NCBI GenBank assembly: GCA_949592205.1
Contig: CATIUR010000003.1
Coordinates: forward strand, 140,345,259-140,409,258
Direction of reading: 5' to 3'
DNA from: Helichrysum umbraculigerum
Taxonomy: Eukaryota; Streptophyta; Magnoliopsida; Asterales; Asteraceae
DNA: 64,000 bases
A program made the position numbers and the translations under genes. This document shows, one piece after another, positions 1-12,979 of the stretch. The stretch's first letter is position 1. Each line of letters opens with the position of its first letter. The notes below the pieces were generated by a model that ran no database searches, was not told the DNA's origin, and worked only from the letters and a program-made list of their open reading frames with translations.

Positions 1-118
1 TAATAAGAGTTTTGAGTATCCTTTTGTTTTCTTAACTTTGCCACTCCTTTATTGCTTTGTGTTCTCCTTTTGTGGGTTTGAATAAATATATTGTGTTTTT
101 TTGCAAATCTCCGTGCAG

Positions 119-3100
119 TTGCTCTTGATAAAGGAGGAGTAGGAGCACTTGAACTTGTTGCTATGGATATGAAAGCGAGGTTAGCATTTAACATCCGTCA
201 ATACCTTTTCTAACTGAGTACTGTACCAATTTGGCTATTCAACCTTTCAGAGGGATGTATGTATGCCGGACTCTGAGTTATAAAGGAGCAGAATTTGAAG
301 TTCTTGAGGTTCCACTGGAAGCCAAAATGGAGGTACCAAGCAGCTTTTTGCGTCTTTGCATGTAAAATATGTATCGACAAGACTTGCTAATGCTCTTGTT
401 ATATTTGATGGTTTGTAGGAGATCTACAAAAAAGCAGCTGAATTTTGGGCTGAGTTGAGGGTTGAATTGCTTTCTGCAAGTGCTTTCCTTGGTGATGATA
501 AGCCTAGTTCCAGTCAGTTGTGGAGATTATACTGGGCGAGCCATCAGGTTTGCCAGTTCAAATTTGTTTTACTTAGATATGTACATGAATGTTTTCTGTG
601 CGGTTTTTCTTAATCTGTTCATATGTTTTGTTGCTTCTGTTATATTCTAGCGTTTCTTTAGGTATGTATGCATGTCAGCAAAAGTGCCTGCTGTTGTAAA
701 CCTTGCTAAGCAGGCACTGATGGACAACAAGTGTGTGGTCATTGGTCTTCAGAGTACTGGGGAGGCAAGAACTGAGGATGCAGTGACAAAATATGTGAGT
801 GTGTTGTCCTTTTGCAAGTTAAATGAAAGATGCACACATTTTGATCTTTGATTTTTATTTATCTTTGTATTCTGTAGGGAATTGAACTTGATGATTTCAT
901 TTCTGGACCTCGTGAGCTGTTGCTTAAATTTGTTGAAGAAAATTATCCTTTGCCTGAAAAGCCCGAATCTCTGCCAGGTGTTCATTGGCCTATATGAAGC
1001 GATCTGTAATACGGAGTATATATTTACAGATTTCACTAATAGGGTTTTTTTATACGTTGTAGGAGAGGATAGTGTTAAGGAACTTCAGCGTAAGAGGCAC
1101 TCAGCAAATCCTGATGTTTCATTTAAAGGGAGGGTCAGGAAAGCTGCAAAATGGACACCTGCAAGTGATGCTGAGAGCGAGGAGGAATCTGAATGTAAGT
1201 TGTGCTAAAAGGACACCTTCTCTGCTTGGCTGATTTTACATCTTTATTATTTTTCTTTAAATAAGCTGTGTGATGATATTTTTAATTCTGGATTGTGATA
1301 CTGACTTAAGTAATGGTATTTCTGTTGGAGTTTATTTCTGCCTTAACTAATGGTGCTTTTTTTTTCAACCAACTAGCTGATTCTGGCCATGAATCTGATG
1401 ATGAATTTCAGATTTGCAACATCTGCAATTCAGAATCGGTATGCTTACCTTTTTGTGTGTGTTTATATCTTGATCTGTTCTTGATTCTTATCAAGAGTTT
1501 CTCATATAATGCAGGAAAGAAAGAAATTGCTCCAGTGTTCATGTTGTGGACAACTTTTACATCCGGCGTGTGTAGTTCCACCAGAAACCGATGCAATATC
1601 TTCCAATTGGTCGTGTCATTCTTGCAAGGAAAAAACAGAGGAGTATCTTCAAGCAAGACATATCTATGTTGCAGAGTTACTAAGAAGGTGTGATTATTTA
1701 AGTGCACCACTTGCGGCTTTTCTTCTTTGTTGCTTCCTGTTGTTTCTCTGTATTGCTTTCTCAGATAGATTAGCCACATTTTTTTGTAAGTTCGTTTTTG
1801 CCAATAAAAGCCAGAGAATATACTTCATGAAGCTGAATTACCTTATATGTTGCCAGTAGTAAGCAATTTAGTATGGCTTGATTTGCTTTGAAATGCCACT
1901 TGAATGCTTTAATATCTGCTATATGTATTTTGTTAGATATGAAGCAGCTGTCGAGCGTAAGTCAAAGATTTTGGATATTATCCGTACATTTGACCTTCCA
2001 AACAATCCTTTGGATGACATTATCGATCAGGTATATTATAAATGTGGATATGAATAGTGTATGATTTTGCTAATGTGAGTATTCCTTCTTTATTTACTTT
2101 ACACTGAATTGCAGCTCGGAGGGCCTGGTAATGTTGCAGAAATAACAGGGAGACGAGGTATGCTTGTTAGGGCTTCCAATGGAAAAGGAGTCACATATCA
2201 GGCACGAAACACGTGAGTTTATGCTGGATTAGACACCATGATTTTGGATTTGCTTTTCCGTAGCTGATTTATCCTCTTGTGTTGATACAGGAAGGACGTG
2301 ACTATGGAAATGGTCAATATGCATGAAAAACAACTCTTTATGGAGGGTAAGAAACTAGTTGCTATCATTTCTGAAGCTGGATCAGCAGGTGTTTCTTTGC
2401 AAGCTGATAGAAGAGCCCTGAACCAGGTAAATAGATATTTATTTGATTGGCACGCGGAGATCTTGCATCTTTGAGTTGTGTAATGACATCTTTCTGATGT
2501 TTTGTACCAGAAAAGAAGGGTCCATGTAACTTTAGAACTACCTTGGAGTGCTGATCGTGCAATTCAGCAATTTGGGAGGACTCACCGTTCAAATCAAGCT
2601 TCTGCACCCCAGTACAGGTAGATATGGCCTTCAATTTACTACAATATAAGTATCCCTCAATTGTTTTACTAACTAGTAAGGATGCCAATGAGGACTGATA
2701 TGGTGCAAAAGTCTTCCTTTGACCTTGCATTCTTGGGATGAAATAAGTGATCAAATTTTTAGCATGTGGATGTTTAGATATTTATTCACATTGGTTCATG
2801 TCAAATAAGTTTTGATGTTGGAATTTAAAGCTTTATAGTAGTATTCAATCCGTATCGATCACTGTACTGTAGAGTGTAGATAACGGCCATTGCAATGAGG
2901 CTTTGCATTAACCCAAATAATTGAAACGTAATGTTTTCTTTCTTCTACTTTATGACTCATGTATCTTATAGGTTACTTTTCACCAATCTTGGAGGTGAAC
3001 GGCGGTTTGCTTCCATAGTTGCAAAGCGTTTAGAGTCACTTGGAGCTTTAACACAGGGGGACCGGCGGTAAGTTTCTGTTTTGATATGTAACTATAGTCT

Positions 3101-5838
3101 GATATTATACTTCATTATGTAGTAATATAGTTCAAGTTAATCATTCCCTTATTACCCTCTTCCTCTTTTCGATGTTTCAGGGCTGGACCATCTCTTAGCG
3201 CCTATAATTATGATAGTTCATATGGAAAGAAGGCCTTAGTAATGATGTACAGGGGACTTATGGAGCAGGTTTTATCCGCGTTTTCTGGTCATGCCATGTC
3301 ACCTGCTGTTGATCCCTTTTAAAGCAAATTCAACTTTATTTGCAGGATTCTCTTCCAGTTGTGCCACCAAATTGCTCATCTGACAATCCTGCTACAATTA
3401 GAGATTTTATTGAAAAAGGAAAAGCTGCTCTTGTATCTGTTGGCATAGTTAGGGACACAGTTGTTGGTATTACTTTTCACAACACACTTGTTGGCTAGTA
3501 GACTTACGTTTATATCTTGCAGGCTTATCGCAATCGGTTTCTTGTTTCATTTTTGTACAGGAAATGGCAAGGATTCTGGCAAGTTCTCTGGCCGCATAGT
3601 TGATTCAGATATGCATGATGTCGGCCGTTTTCTGAACCGGCTTTTAGGACTGCCTCCAGACATCCAAAACAGGTTGAAAATTTGAATATTTACTTTCTGA
3701 GTTTTCTATCTTTTCTTGTGGTTTTTAATAGCAGTAACTACGTTGATCGCAGGCTCTTTGAGTTGTTTGTTAGCATTCTTGATCATCTCCTTCAAAATGC
3801 ACGCCTTGAAGGACATTTAGATACTGGGATTGTTGATATGAAAGCTAACACCATTGAGCTGCAAGTAACTCCAAAGGTCACATTTTGTATACTTTGTATT
3901 CATACTTGGTAACAAATGCTAACTTTTATTTATTTATTTATTATTATTAATTTTGTATATTTTTGCAGACTGTTCATACCGATCATATGTCTGGGGCTTC
4001 CACTGTACTATTTACATTTGTTATGGATCGTGGCATTACGTGGGAGGTGTGAATTTCTCTTTTTTGAATAGCAGTGTTGATCATCTCTATATTATTTCTA
4101 AATTTGTGTGATCTCTTTATTTTTCTTTTGTAGGCTGCATCTGCATTGCTTAGTGAGAAGCAAAAAGATGCATCTGGCTCTTCTGCTAATGGATTCTATG
4201 AATCTAAGAGAGAATGGCTTGGAAGAAGGCACTTTCTTTTGGCAATTGAAGGGTATCAAAGTTTGATTTAACAATTTTTCACCAGATATTTTGCATCAAA
4301 TTTGTTCGGATATTAGTTAATAGACTTTACAAAGAACCAACGTAATGGTCCAATTATACATCAACCTGTCTCTATATGGCTTGCAGCAAGAAAATGGATG
4401 CACTAACACGCAACAACTATTTTTTTGTCTGATAGAGGCTTGCCTTTTCAATTCTAGATCAACTTTACTAATAACAGAAATATGGAATAGATAATCTGGA
4501 TCCTTATCTCCCTTCTTTGTTAGATGTTAAGTTTGGATACTGTCATACTGTCACACTCATAAACAAACACTCTTCAGATTGATGATATCATATTCACTGC
4601 TTTTGTTATTTAGGAATTTTTATTTTCTCAAGCCCCTTCCCACATTCTATCCGAATAAGTATAATAGGATTTGAATCCCATAACTTAGCAAAAGTTCATT
4701 GTGAGAGGATAATATGTTACAACCATGCCTTTTGACAAGTGGAATTTCTAACATAAAGCTTTGTAGCTTAATGTCTATTTTAGCCCTTCTCAAAGATAGT
4801 CTTGCAGTATCTTTATGTTATCTACTGTCTATTTCTTTCAGCTTTTCTGGTACGTTTAAGATATTCCGTCCTGCTATCGGAGAAACGCTCAGGTATAGAA
4901 AATCTAAAATCTGTGCGCTTATCACATCCTTTGGTTACATGTATGTGTGTGTGTGTGTATGCTTGTATAATACTGCTTGTATCGTTTGGTTTAAAAAGTT
5001 GGGTGCCCATTCTGCTGTTTCAACTTGCAGGGAGATGCCCATAGCTGAGCTGAAGGACAAATACAGAAAGACGATGTCATTAGAAAAGGCACACAGTGGA
5101 TGGAAGGAGGAGTATGAAGTTTCGTCCAAGCAGGTATAATATACTTACCAAAGTCATTTTAGACATCATCCCAAGTTATTACACTTTCGTATTTTTACTT
5201 AATTTTTTTTTGTTGGGGTGATAAATGGAACTTATATATACTTCACTGCCAATTATGCTTTTGTGATTTTTTTAACTGACAATTTTCTCTGACCTACAGT
5301 GCATGCATGGTCCAAAATGTAAGGTTGGAAGCTTTTGTACGGTCGGCAGAAGAATACAGGAAGTAAATGTACTTGGTGGTCTTATTCTCCCAGTTTGGGG
5401 AACAATTGAGAAGGCCCTTTCCAAACAGGTATGTTAATTATGTGGATATAATGTTCTCTTATTTGGTGGCAATGTAACATACACATATAGCTAACTTATA
5501 CGACGCTCTTTGTAAGAACATTCCGGAGTAAACCTTATGATAAAATACCATGAATAAGGCATCATTTGCCTTTGTTATGAGTTATTGGCTACATCTAGTC
5601 ATTTCGTAGGGGTCATCAATATTATACTTGGTGTAAATGGATGATTACTAGCTTGTTGGCTTTATGTACTAAACTTGTAATGCTTGTATTCGGTCTGTGA
5701 TAAGTTTGAGTTGCCTTGAATACAGGTGCGTCAAAGCCATAGAAGACTACGTGTTGTGCGTATAGAGACAACAACAGATAACCAGCGAATTGTTGGACTT
5801 CTTGTTCCAAATGCAGTAGTAGAATCTGTGCTTCAAGG

Positions 5839-5869
<31 letters not shown>

Positions 5870-6030
5870 TGCGCGCGCGCGCGCGCTTAATGATATTAAT
5901 TTAGGTCCATGAACCCTGCCATATTAGTTGATTTATATTCAATGGATACTCACGACTCTCTGCATACTAATCTGATTAATTCCTGACCTTTATGGCAGAT
6001 CTAGCTTGGGTTCAAGACATTGATGACTAA
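119..6030 (+). CDS. FGT1: Strawberry-notch helicase/PHD protein, FORGETTER1 (EMB1135) type, 3' part
   Basis: The family acts in the nucleus as a chromatin-associated helicase-like coactivator; Arabidopsis FGT1 supports heat-stress memory. Twenty-four GT-AG exons join in frame (~826 codons): 119-179, 251-332, 419-547, 651-794, 878-977, 1063-1194, 1377-1438, 1515-1687, 1937-2030, 2115-2212, 2291-2426, 2511-2617, 2972-3067, 3181-3268, 3346-3466, 3561-3672, 3753-3876, 3969-4046, 4134-4252, 4842-4892, 5031-5133, 5300-5428, 5726-5837, 5999-6030. Exons 7-8 encode a C4HC3 PHD finger (CNIC, CSCC, HPAC, CHSC). Exons 11-13 hold the SNO C-terminal helicase lobe, with SEAGSAGVSLQADR and the motif VI-like QQFGRTHRSNQ. 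The protein ends DLAWVQDIDD. The N-terminal lobe with the Walker motifs lies left of the window. No frame break was seen. Exon boundaries come from splice consensus and phase only. Confidence 0.95.
5839..5886. repeat. Compound (CT)n(CA)n(CG)n microsatellite in the last FGT1 intron
   Basis: A CT run passes into a CA run and then into eight CG steps, just after the donor of the last intron. The CA/CG part is an alternating purine-pyrimidine tract, a Z-DNA-prone type. (CG)n is rare in plant introns because methylated CpG decays. Confidence 0.9.
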
Positions 6031-6961
6031 GGTAGAATTTGGTAGGCCATTTTTTGGTATCAGTGCTGGACAATAGTTATTGTATGTACTTGTTATCTTC
6101 CACTAAAGATGGCAAACCAAGTACATGCCCAAGGAGTACAGCAGCCCAGTCTTTTGCAGTTGACAAATTAATGTTGATCTATTCTTTATACTCGGTCTCA
6201 GTTTTTTGTAATTATTTTGAACCGAGGGGGATCATTATTGATAATGGTGAATGTATAAAAAACTTGTATGAATAATATTTTCTACATCTATTGATCTATG
6301 ATATTTAACGCTCTTCAACGTTTTACCTTTTTCCAAAGCTGTTAATTCATCTCTGTTAAATAGGCATCCGAAGATTAATAACAATGATTCAATATTTTTA
6401 TGCTTTGTAAGAGTTACCATCAGTTGTATTTATATTTGTATCTGTTAAGTTACTGGGGCATTTGAAAAACTACTACTAATGAAGTGTCCAATCTTTTTTA
6501 AACAGAGTACCAGGTAAGTTACCTTGGCATAAGCTACCTGAAAGATGCTTAGACCTCCATTCAAAAAGAAACAATGAATATAATTGCAGCTAACATAGTA
6601 GAAGCTACAGAAATTGAAAAGGGATGTGACAGGCTCGTTTACTAAATTCGTCTGGAATGCACAAAAAAAGAAAGAAAGTAGGCAATTGCTGATGCATCAT
6701 TACCTTTGAACTTGTATAGACAAAGGTAGTTAATGAGCATGATCTAAAATAACCACCAAACAAAAGAGAATGTTACCACAGAAAAGGCAAAAGATAACCT
6801 TGAAGGAAAAAAAATACACAAGTGAACCCATCAATTTGTTGTTTCAGATACAGATACAGTGGATCATTTTTCTTCTTTTTGCAATTCATCCTTGTGCATT
6901 TAGTTGCAAAATTACAGTATATTGTGATAAAGTGAATTCATCTTCAACAGGGAGATCTTGT
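6031..6961. other. FGT1 3' UTR and convergent intergenic spacer
   Basis: There is no credible ORF. The first ~250 bases are probably the FGT1 3' UTR, with AATAAT-type poly(A) candidates near 6270. The remainder separates two convergent genes and should include the 3' UTR of the minus-strand small gene. Confidence 0.5.
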
Positions 6962-9206
6962 CTAGTTTTTTCCATTGTCAGCTTGAGTGGTGGTTGGACT
7001 TGTGATTGGTTGAATTCTTACATACGGATTTCTTGTTAAAGTCTCTCCCTTCAAAGCAGCAACATATCTATCATTTGTATCTTCCTTCCTCTGGAGTTCT
7101 CCCAGGAACTCTCCCAGTCTCTCTTTATTCACTTTTCCCATCAACTGATTCACATATGCAGACAAACAAGTTTTACACTTTTTTAAGTTTTAGAACTTTT
7201 TAGTAAAGATTACATACACAATACAACTAAAGTGCATGTAATAAAACAATAAGCAACTTGCATTCATCTTTCCCTTTAATCTTTTTTCGATGACATGTTT
7301 ATCAATATTATGATCAAAGTACGCCTCTCAAAAATATCAGAACAAAGATTGCAGGTTCTTGACAAACAAAATATAATACTTCATGCAATGTAAGAAAGTA
7401 CATGACAAAGGGTAAAGGATAAACTTATTGAGTAACAGATCCTTGTGGTTCAAGTCCCACCAAAAAGGCATACAGACCCATAAGCTAATCTACAAGATTT
7501 GGAAGACGAAGTAAATAACGACAGTCAAAAGTTAATAAGCCTTAAACTAAAACTACCAAAAGAGAGTTTGCGTATGTTAACAATGTGAACTTTTTTTTTT
7601 AAGTAGCGAAGCAAAAATGTAATCCATGTCTGATTCCACGTTCCATGTGATGTTATACCCATGTGTATAGATAAAGTCATAAATCATATATTCATATCAT
7701 ACTATGCAAGTTGCAAAACTGATTTTTAGGTCCTATCAAGTTAAGTTGAAATTGCGTGCTTGAAAATCAGAAGCTTTTCGGTAAAAGGTGTCCACATCGT
7801 GCTATAGAGTTCACATGGATATGCTCCAATCAATAATATTTTGCTCAGACACAAGGGTTGAGTAATCAATAATATAAAGACAACATGTGTTCACTCCTCA
7901 CGTAGAAGGTGAATTCCCTTTGGAAGTTCAAGTCATTAGCCTAAGAGGTGCTAACACCATCCTTAAAGATTTGTTTTACTTCAGAACAAATAGTTATCTC
8001 TGCACTGAAAATGAACGGATTAAAAGAATGTGCACAGAAGTAAAAGTTTCGAGTAACAAAACCAACATTACACTTTTAAACCTTTGTGTCTGAGCAAAAT
8101 ATAGGGCATATCAAATGTCTACTTAGTCTTGTGACTCGTGCCAATACTCTGACTTGCTTTACATGATATGCATTGTAGGGTTAAGCGTTTCCGTAAATGT
8201 ACTATATCAGAAAAAATATATATCTTATGTATTGAACTTTCAACTATTGATATTGTATGTGTCAGACTTCTTATGATTTGTAAAACGGTGACATGGCACC
8301 AGTTTTAAGGATACGAAGAAGTCAAGATAACATACAATAGCTATAATTGAAAGTGCAATACATACAATTGCACATTTTAAAGATGATACATACAACAGAT
8401 TTTCGGGTAAAGTTGGATACATTTATAAACAAAAAATATCAACCACATATCGTATAATCATTGTCAATTCGACAATAAAGGGGTACATTATGTTAAGTAC
8501 ATTGAAGAAGTATGACCATAGGTACTACTGAAGTACAGTATACGTTATATGTAGCTCCTAATATAAATCTTTGGTAGATCCTGTTGCCCTAATTGAACAA
8601 AACCGTTCGTTTTAAGAGTTTGCGAATTGACCCAATTGATAATTATGACATTAACAAAAGAAAAATCGGATTTCTCAGAATTAAACCATTCTTTTCAAAA
8701 TATTCCTTGCAAAGATTTTCAAATAAAACCGGGGTTTGCAAAATTCTGCATAAAAAACTACATTTCGCAAAAATGGAACCGATTATGCGAAATGTTCTAA
8801 ACACAGAAATCAACAAAAAGGCAACAAGTAGTGTTGATTGATTGAATTGAGGGAGTAATTAATTTAATAAAGCAATCAATTTGATCTGTAAATTCAAAAA
8901 CCCTAAAAGTTGAAAGCAACTCTACAGATGACAAACAATAACCTAACCGAAATGCACGAATCATGTTTACTCATCATCAAGAATGCAAATTAGTTAGAGA
9001 AGAGATGATGTACTAACAAGGGTATCGGGTCGGGCGTTGCGACGGAGTTCGGATTCGAGCTGCTGATTGCGTGAATTAGTGGCTTGCATCACGTAATAAC
9101 CGACGACACAAGGGACGACAGCACAGGCAGTTGCAAAACCGAAGAAAAATGGCTTTGAATCTCGAGTCTGTCTCACTATCCACCGCCATGTTGAGCTTTT
9201 TTCCAT
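6962..9206 (-). CDS. Small single-pass membrane protein, ~123 residues, two exons
   Basis: Exon 1 is 9206-9018 and exon 2 is 7144-6962, joined by a 1.87-kb intron with donor CTT|GTTAGT and acceptor AATCAG|TTG. The product starts MEKSSTWRWIVRQTRDSKPF, then has one hydrophobic segment (about residues 21-44, FFFGFATACAVVPCVVGYYV). A charged soluble C-terminal part follows, with KERLGEFLGELQRKEDTNDR and ETLTRNPY. An in-frame upstream ATG at 9218 would add four residues; the inner one is preferred because the conserved-looking part begins there. The basic, Trp/Arg-rich N terminus before one membrane span would fit a mitochondrial or other organelle inner-membrane protein, but this is inference. 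I do not recognise the family. The two parts fit in phase and composition, so this is probably a real plant gene. Confidence 0.75.
7145..9017 (-). other. Long intron of the small membrane-protein gene
   Basis: No exon-like segment is evident. Part of it (about 8176-8440) resembles a decayed copy of the long-inverted-repeat MITE family seen at 20292-20584: it starts GGGTTAAG, has internal CATACAAT motifs and ends near GATACATTTATAAAC. No target duplication is visible. Confidence 0.45.
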
Positions 9207-9411
9207 TAAAAATGACATTTCTCCTTCTTTTAATTCCGGTCAGGTGGTTGTTCGTGGTAGTCGGTGACGGTGGTGGTTGTAAAATGCTACTCGTAGAAGA
9301 CTGATGAATGATGATGATATAATAAAGGTTATTGGGCCGAATTACTGGACTATTTATTGTCAACATGTTAGGCCCAATCAGTCAGTTTTGCTCCATTCTT
9401 TGATTTTCATA

Positions 9412-9667
9412 AGGTTTATTATTTAGTTATGTATCAAACTTTACACTTTTTATTATTGTATTGTAAATATGGTTTATTGTATGTATTATTTCCTTTTTGG
9501 GTAAGGCCAAAAAAGGAAACTTTCCTATTTGGACCTTACCCAAAATGAAAATTATACATACAATGGACCATATTTACAAGTTCAATACATACAATATAAG
9601 TTTTCAATGTTTGACTCATATGACAGTAAAAAGTGTAAATTTTAATACATAACAATACAATAAACCC
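9412..9667. mobile_element. MITE with long terminal inverted repeats and 9-bp target duplication
   Basis: The ends are inverted repeats of about 100 bp with indels (GGTTTATT... / ...AATAAACC). Inside are repeated CATACAAT motifs and a central inverted pair around GGGTAAGG. The flanks ATTTTCATA (9403-9411) and ATTTCCATA (9668-9676) are a 9-bp duplication with one mismatch, which fits a Mutator-like non-autonomous element. It lies upstream of the small-protein gene. Confidence 0.7.
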
Positions 9668-9676
9668 ATTTCCATA

Positions 9677-10504
9677 TATATGGATCTTTTTACAAATTTC
9701 ACCAAGTAAATTAAGAGGTGATTAAGTTGTAAATTATCTATATTTTGTTATCATCTGTTACCTTTCAAAGTAATAATAATAATAATTTTCCACACGATAA
9801 GTATCCATATAGTGCAGGAATATAGTGAATAGACGTATGCTTGTCAACTAATTTATTCTTCAATTACTTTTCAAAACATACATGTAATGTAAATCTTCTA
9901 ACTAAACCTTGTTTTGGCCTTTTACCAATATTAACTTCTTTATTTACTTTGTTAAAAACTACAATAGCTGTACTTTTGTAGAATTAGTTAAGATCGTTTC
10001 GGTTATAAAAGATGTCATCAATTTGATTAGAAAAAAATCAAATGTAGTTTTCTATGTATAAGTAAATCACCAGTAGCAATCTGTTAAAGCTGAAGAAATG
10101 TGGATACATCATACATGCATAGATGTAAATAAACTCAATGATATAAAATACAGGAACATGATCTTAACAACAAAAATGAATATAATTTTCAAGGAAAATT
10201 TTACAGCAAGATTAAGGAATTGGATTAGCAAAAGTACGGAATGATCGAATGCATGTATTTGATCTGAAATAACAGCAAATTCTTTACATTCATTTTTTCG
10301 AATTTCAACTGAACACCAACTAAATTAGCAGTTAATCAATAAGGATATTTAATACATTGAAATAGTTATTAACTACAAGTTTTGGAGATAGCTACAACCA
10401 ACTACCATTTATGTATGTAAGTCTCAGAATTTTCAAAAGATTATATGTTTTGATCTAACACACGCACGTTTATATATGTATATTTCGGTATATAATCTAG
10501 CTAG
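9677..10504. other. Intergenic spacer downstream of the APL-type gene
   Basis: AT-rich sequence with no credible ORF and no repeat beyond short AAT runs near 9770. The part next to 10505 is expected to hold the 3' UTR of the minus-strand transcription-factor gene. Confidence 0.5.
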
Positions 10505-12979
10505 CTACCCAAATGAAGAGCTTCTTCCTTGAGGAGACATATTTGAGTTACTATTGGTAGAAAGTGTGGCCCTCATGTTATCCATAGAACTATTTGACGA
10601 TAATGGTGGTCTTCTTGGAGACGTTCTCTCCATCTTCTTTTGATGATCCAATGAACCTAAACCAAGATTATGATGTTGATGATGATCAATGTTTCCTAAA
10701 GTTAATGGCTTTGTTTCAAAAAGATGCGCTTGGACAGTTGAATCAAGATCACAACCGTCTCCTGCTCCTTCAGAACTGTTGCTAGATAGTACTCCAATAT
10801 GATGATGATGATGATGCTCGGATGGTCGATGATGATCATCTTGGAGATGAAGTTCATCATCTGACCACATTAAGGGGCTCTTTCGGGCTGCAGCAGTACC
10901 TGTGCTATATCCAACTCATATCAGTTAAAACCAGCTAGTTATATGCGCTTCTATATGGAAAATTGGAAACACTAAAAATTGTGTAGATATATGGTATTAG
11001 TTGTAGTGAAATGCAATTAAAGTAAAAAATTTGTGATGAAGAAGAGCACCACCTGGTGCTGCAACGGCGGGTGGTGATGGTGATGGTGAAGTGCCATAAA
11101 GATTAAGGTCTTGAAAAGACGGAAAGTTGAGTGACCCAAAATCCTTGATAGTTGATGGCACTTGATCACCGGGAAGCATCATCATGCCCCCTCTATGGCC
11201 TTGTGGTGGTTGATCAAGATGACTAGTATTACTAGTACTTGCATTGATATTCATACTCATATTCATATTCATTCCAATTCCTGTACCAATCACCTTATTC
11301 CCATTATTATTGTAACCAGCAGCAGCCATGCTTTGATCTCCAGCTAGGGTTTGACAAGCTTTTTCGAGTATTGTTTGCATGTATTTTCCTTGTGCCTCAA
11401 TCCTTAATTGTAGATGCCGTTGCACCTGGAAAAATATCGTAAATGATAAGGATGTATATATAATCATGTTAACATTGAGTATATACAAGAGAGGAATTAA
11501 CACTTGAAGTTTAGCTAACAGGTGGTACCTCTAATTGTTCATGAAGTCTTCTCTGTACCTCAATTTGCATCCTAATTACACCATAATCACGACATTAGTT
11601 AATACGACTATTGAGTTCCATTTATAAACTGTAAACATATATAGGATTAAAGTGAATACTTACTCGTTCATACTTCGTCCCATCATTCCAGAAGAGGATG
11701 CATTACTGTTTCTTTGAAGTTCTAATGCTGAAGCTGAGATAAACATTCATTAATACAATACAGTTTAAACATAAAGTATAACATGCATATAAACCGTACG
11801 TCCATTTGTTTTTACTTTGATTATGGATTATGAACACACACACACACATGAATAGCGATACATAAATTTATAGCTAACCTCTTTCACTATCTTTTATGGA
11901 GTGATCATTAAATTCCTTGTGAGGTTGTTTTCCTAGCCTGAATTTCTGTTAACAAAAATTCCAAATTCAAATTGTATATGCTTAATTATAATGTAAAAGG
12001 TGAAAACTTGATCCATAAGTTAACTTGAGATACCTGGAGATGGCTCTTAAGATGGTAAAGAGTAAGACCCTTTACACCCATGACTCTCATGATTGTCTTT
12101 GGAGTTGCCTCTACAAATTTTAAGAAAAACACATAAATATCCACTAGATCTAGGTTAGAGGAGCCTAGCTTCCATATCAATAATATTAATGAAATAAAAC
12201 AAAAAATCTTGGTTAGATGACACACACACACACGTGCAAACATACATAGATATATACATACTATATCTATGAGTTGTTGGCTTGTTGGTATACAATTTCT
12301 AAGAAAAAGACATCTATATTCAATCAACAATCATGAAAATTTAGATAGATCTTGGTCAGATGGCACACTTACACCCTACATATTTACATATATAGACAAA
12401 AAAAAACCAAATACTATATCTATGAGTAACAAAGACTAGATCTTGGTTAGATGACAACATATACATGCTTATATGTTATACTAATTAAGTTTAAGAAGGG
12501 ATGTAATTAAGTAAAGATGTTATGAAAGTAAAGAGAATTCTATGTAAATATAGAAATAAAAAATTCGATATGTGTTGATCGAGTTGATTGGTGTTGCAAT
12601 CCTAGACTTTATGTTAACGACTTTGTTTTTTCACCGCTAGTTTCATACCGGCATGTTTTTATAAAATCTTTGTCATCCAGAAAAGAAAAATGAAAATAAA
12701 GAGAAGAACTAAGTTAATTGGCATACTATCAGGTCCTCCAAGTTGAGCAACGGCATCAACGAATCGCTCATGTAGCTCGACTGTCCACCTGAGTCGCGGT
12801 TTAGGGTCGGTGGTGAGCACAAGGCCAGAGTCACCTTGTATGGTACCAGCACCAGCAGTTGTATGGTTAGTAGCACCAACACCACACATGTTAGACCTCT
12901 CATGATGATGGTGGTGATTATGGTGAAGTGAATTCATAGCAGTTGTAGAACCAGTAGCTGCTTTCTTTGAATGGAACAT
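10505..12979 (-). CDS. APL: GARP/MYB-CC transcription factor, APL / IPN2 type
   Basis: Seven exons on the minus strand: 12979-12727, 12110-12034, 11945-11879, 11733-11664, 11571-11529, 11425-11053, 10899-10505. They join in phase to 425 codons plus stop. The start MFHSKK matches the usual APL-family N terminus. After a His-rich stretch comes the MYB-like GARP domain (LRWTVELHERFVDAVAQLGG ... TPKTIMRVMGVKGLTLYHLK, SHLQKFRLGK). Exons 5-6 hold the MYB-CC coiled coil (EVQRRLHEQLEVQRHLQLRI, EAQGKYMQTILEKACQ). The tail has an HHHHHH run and ends RSSSFG; a Ser-Pro-Arg-Arg motif (TSPRRPPLS) is shared with Arabidopsis APL. APL is a nuclear regulator of phloem identity; the legume relative IPN2 binds NSP2. 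At 425 residues it exceeds the Arabidopsis protein (~358), mostly through low-complexity inserts. A wider PHL-family assignment is the alternative. Confidence 0.95.

Noticed and set aside
749..1036. Minus-strand ORF over FGT1
   Set aside because: It overlaps real FGT1 exons on the other strand and has no family features.
7435..7480. tRNA-like 3' half (GTGGTTCAAGTCCCACC)
   Set aside because: No matching acceptor stem or A box upstream; only a B-box-like word.
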